A stretch of DNA of 5,766 bases, from positions 1 through 5,766 of the forward strand of contig DAOVHN010000183.1 of assembly GCA_030671915.1 (NCBI GenBank), given 5' to 3'. A program made the translations under genes and the position numbers. The notes under the pieces were generated by a model. The model did not search any database. It worked only from the letters and a program-made list of their open reading frames with translations, and was not told where the DNA came from. This stretch comes from Pseudomonadota bacterium. GTDB taxonomy: Bacteria; Pseudomonadota; Alphaproteobacteria; UBA8366; JADFVY01. Each line of letters opens with the position of its first letter. The first letter of the stretch is position 1. This document shows, one piece after another, positions 5,633 to 5,766 of this stretch.

Positions 5633-5766
5633 ATGGCGGATAACAGGCGGGCCGGTCGGGCGCGGGGGGTGGTGCTACTGCTGGCGGTGGCGCCGATTAT
5701 GGCCGGTTGCTCCTTTTCCCGGTTGGGCGAGTCGATGCGCGTGCTGGAGGATGTCGAGGCCGGCGC
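5633..5766 (+). CDS. Putative lipoprotein, N-terminal part only
   Basis: Forty-four residues are visible before the right window edge. They form a classic lipoprotein signal: a basic N-region with arginines at 5, 6, 9 and 11, a hydrophobic stretch at about 13-22, and the lipobox MAGC with Cys26 as the lipidated residue, followed by SFSRLGES. Ser27 at +2 (not Asp) suggests outer-membrane sorting under the usual Lol rule. GGAAGGG at 5621-5627 lies 5 bases before the ATG. The visible mature part is too short to name the protein. The segment MRVLEDVEAG vaguely recalls alpha/beta-hydrolase lipoproteins of Rhodospirillales, a weak memory-based suggestion. It reads away from the purine operon and is probably unrelated to it. 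Confidence 0.75.
   Translation, partial: MADNRRAGRARGVVLLLAVAPIMAGCSFSRLGESMRVLEDVEAG

Overview
The window is a GC-rich chromosomal segment of an alphaproteobacterium. The protein sequences (short PurC starting [14 protein letters not shown], a separate PurS and small PurL, BolA followed by a CGFS glutaredoxin) and the gene order look like Rhodospirillales or a close relative. This placement rests on recognised protein families and gene order only, without a database search.

Layout. Almost everything is on the minus strand and reads right to left as one purine-biosynthesis operon: purC (5405-4638), purS (4589-4347), a gene of the putative glycolipid-binding family PF06475 (4350-3760), purQ (3733-3047), purL (2800-584), bolA (549-316) and a CGFS monothiol glutaredoxin gene cut by the left window edge (252-1). 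Spacing is tight (4-bp overlap to about 60 bp) except between purQ and purL. At the right edge a plus-strand lipoprotein gene starts at 5633 and runs out of the window. The 227 bp between it and purC should hold the divergent promoters.

Function. PurS, PurQ and PurL form the three-part FGAM synthase that makes the fourth step of de novo IMP synthesis, and PurC carries out the SAICAR step later in the same pathway. BolA and the CGFS glutaredoxin are known partners that share an Fe-S cluster. The PF06475 gene is the odd member, placed inside the FGAM synthase gene set and joined to purS by an ATGA overlap.

Main observation. A 263-bp element (2808-3070) sits between purQ and purL. It has perfect 33-bp terminal inverted repeats, is flanked by TA on both sides, and is almost entirely self-complementary: an outer stem plus two side arms in a three-way-junction layout. 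Removing it with one TA recreates an ordinary ATGA overlap between purQ and purL, with a GGAGG ribosome-binding site 10 bases before the purL ATG. The element therefore appears to be a MITE-like insertion that broke purQ-purL coupling, replaced the end of PurQ with a tail it encodes, and moved the purL ribosome-binding site 275 bases from its start codon. Folding of the element could bring the two back together. A second, smaller oddity is a tandem duplication of the purC stop/purS ribosome-binding-site segment (4591-4640).
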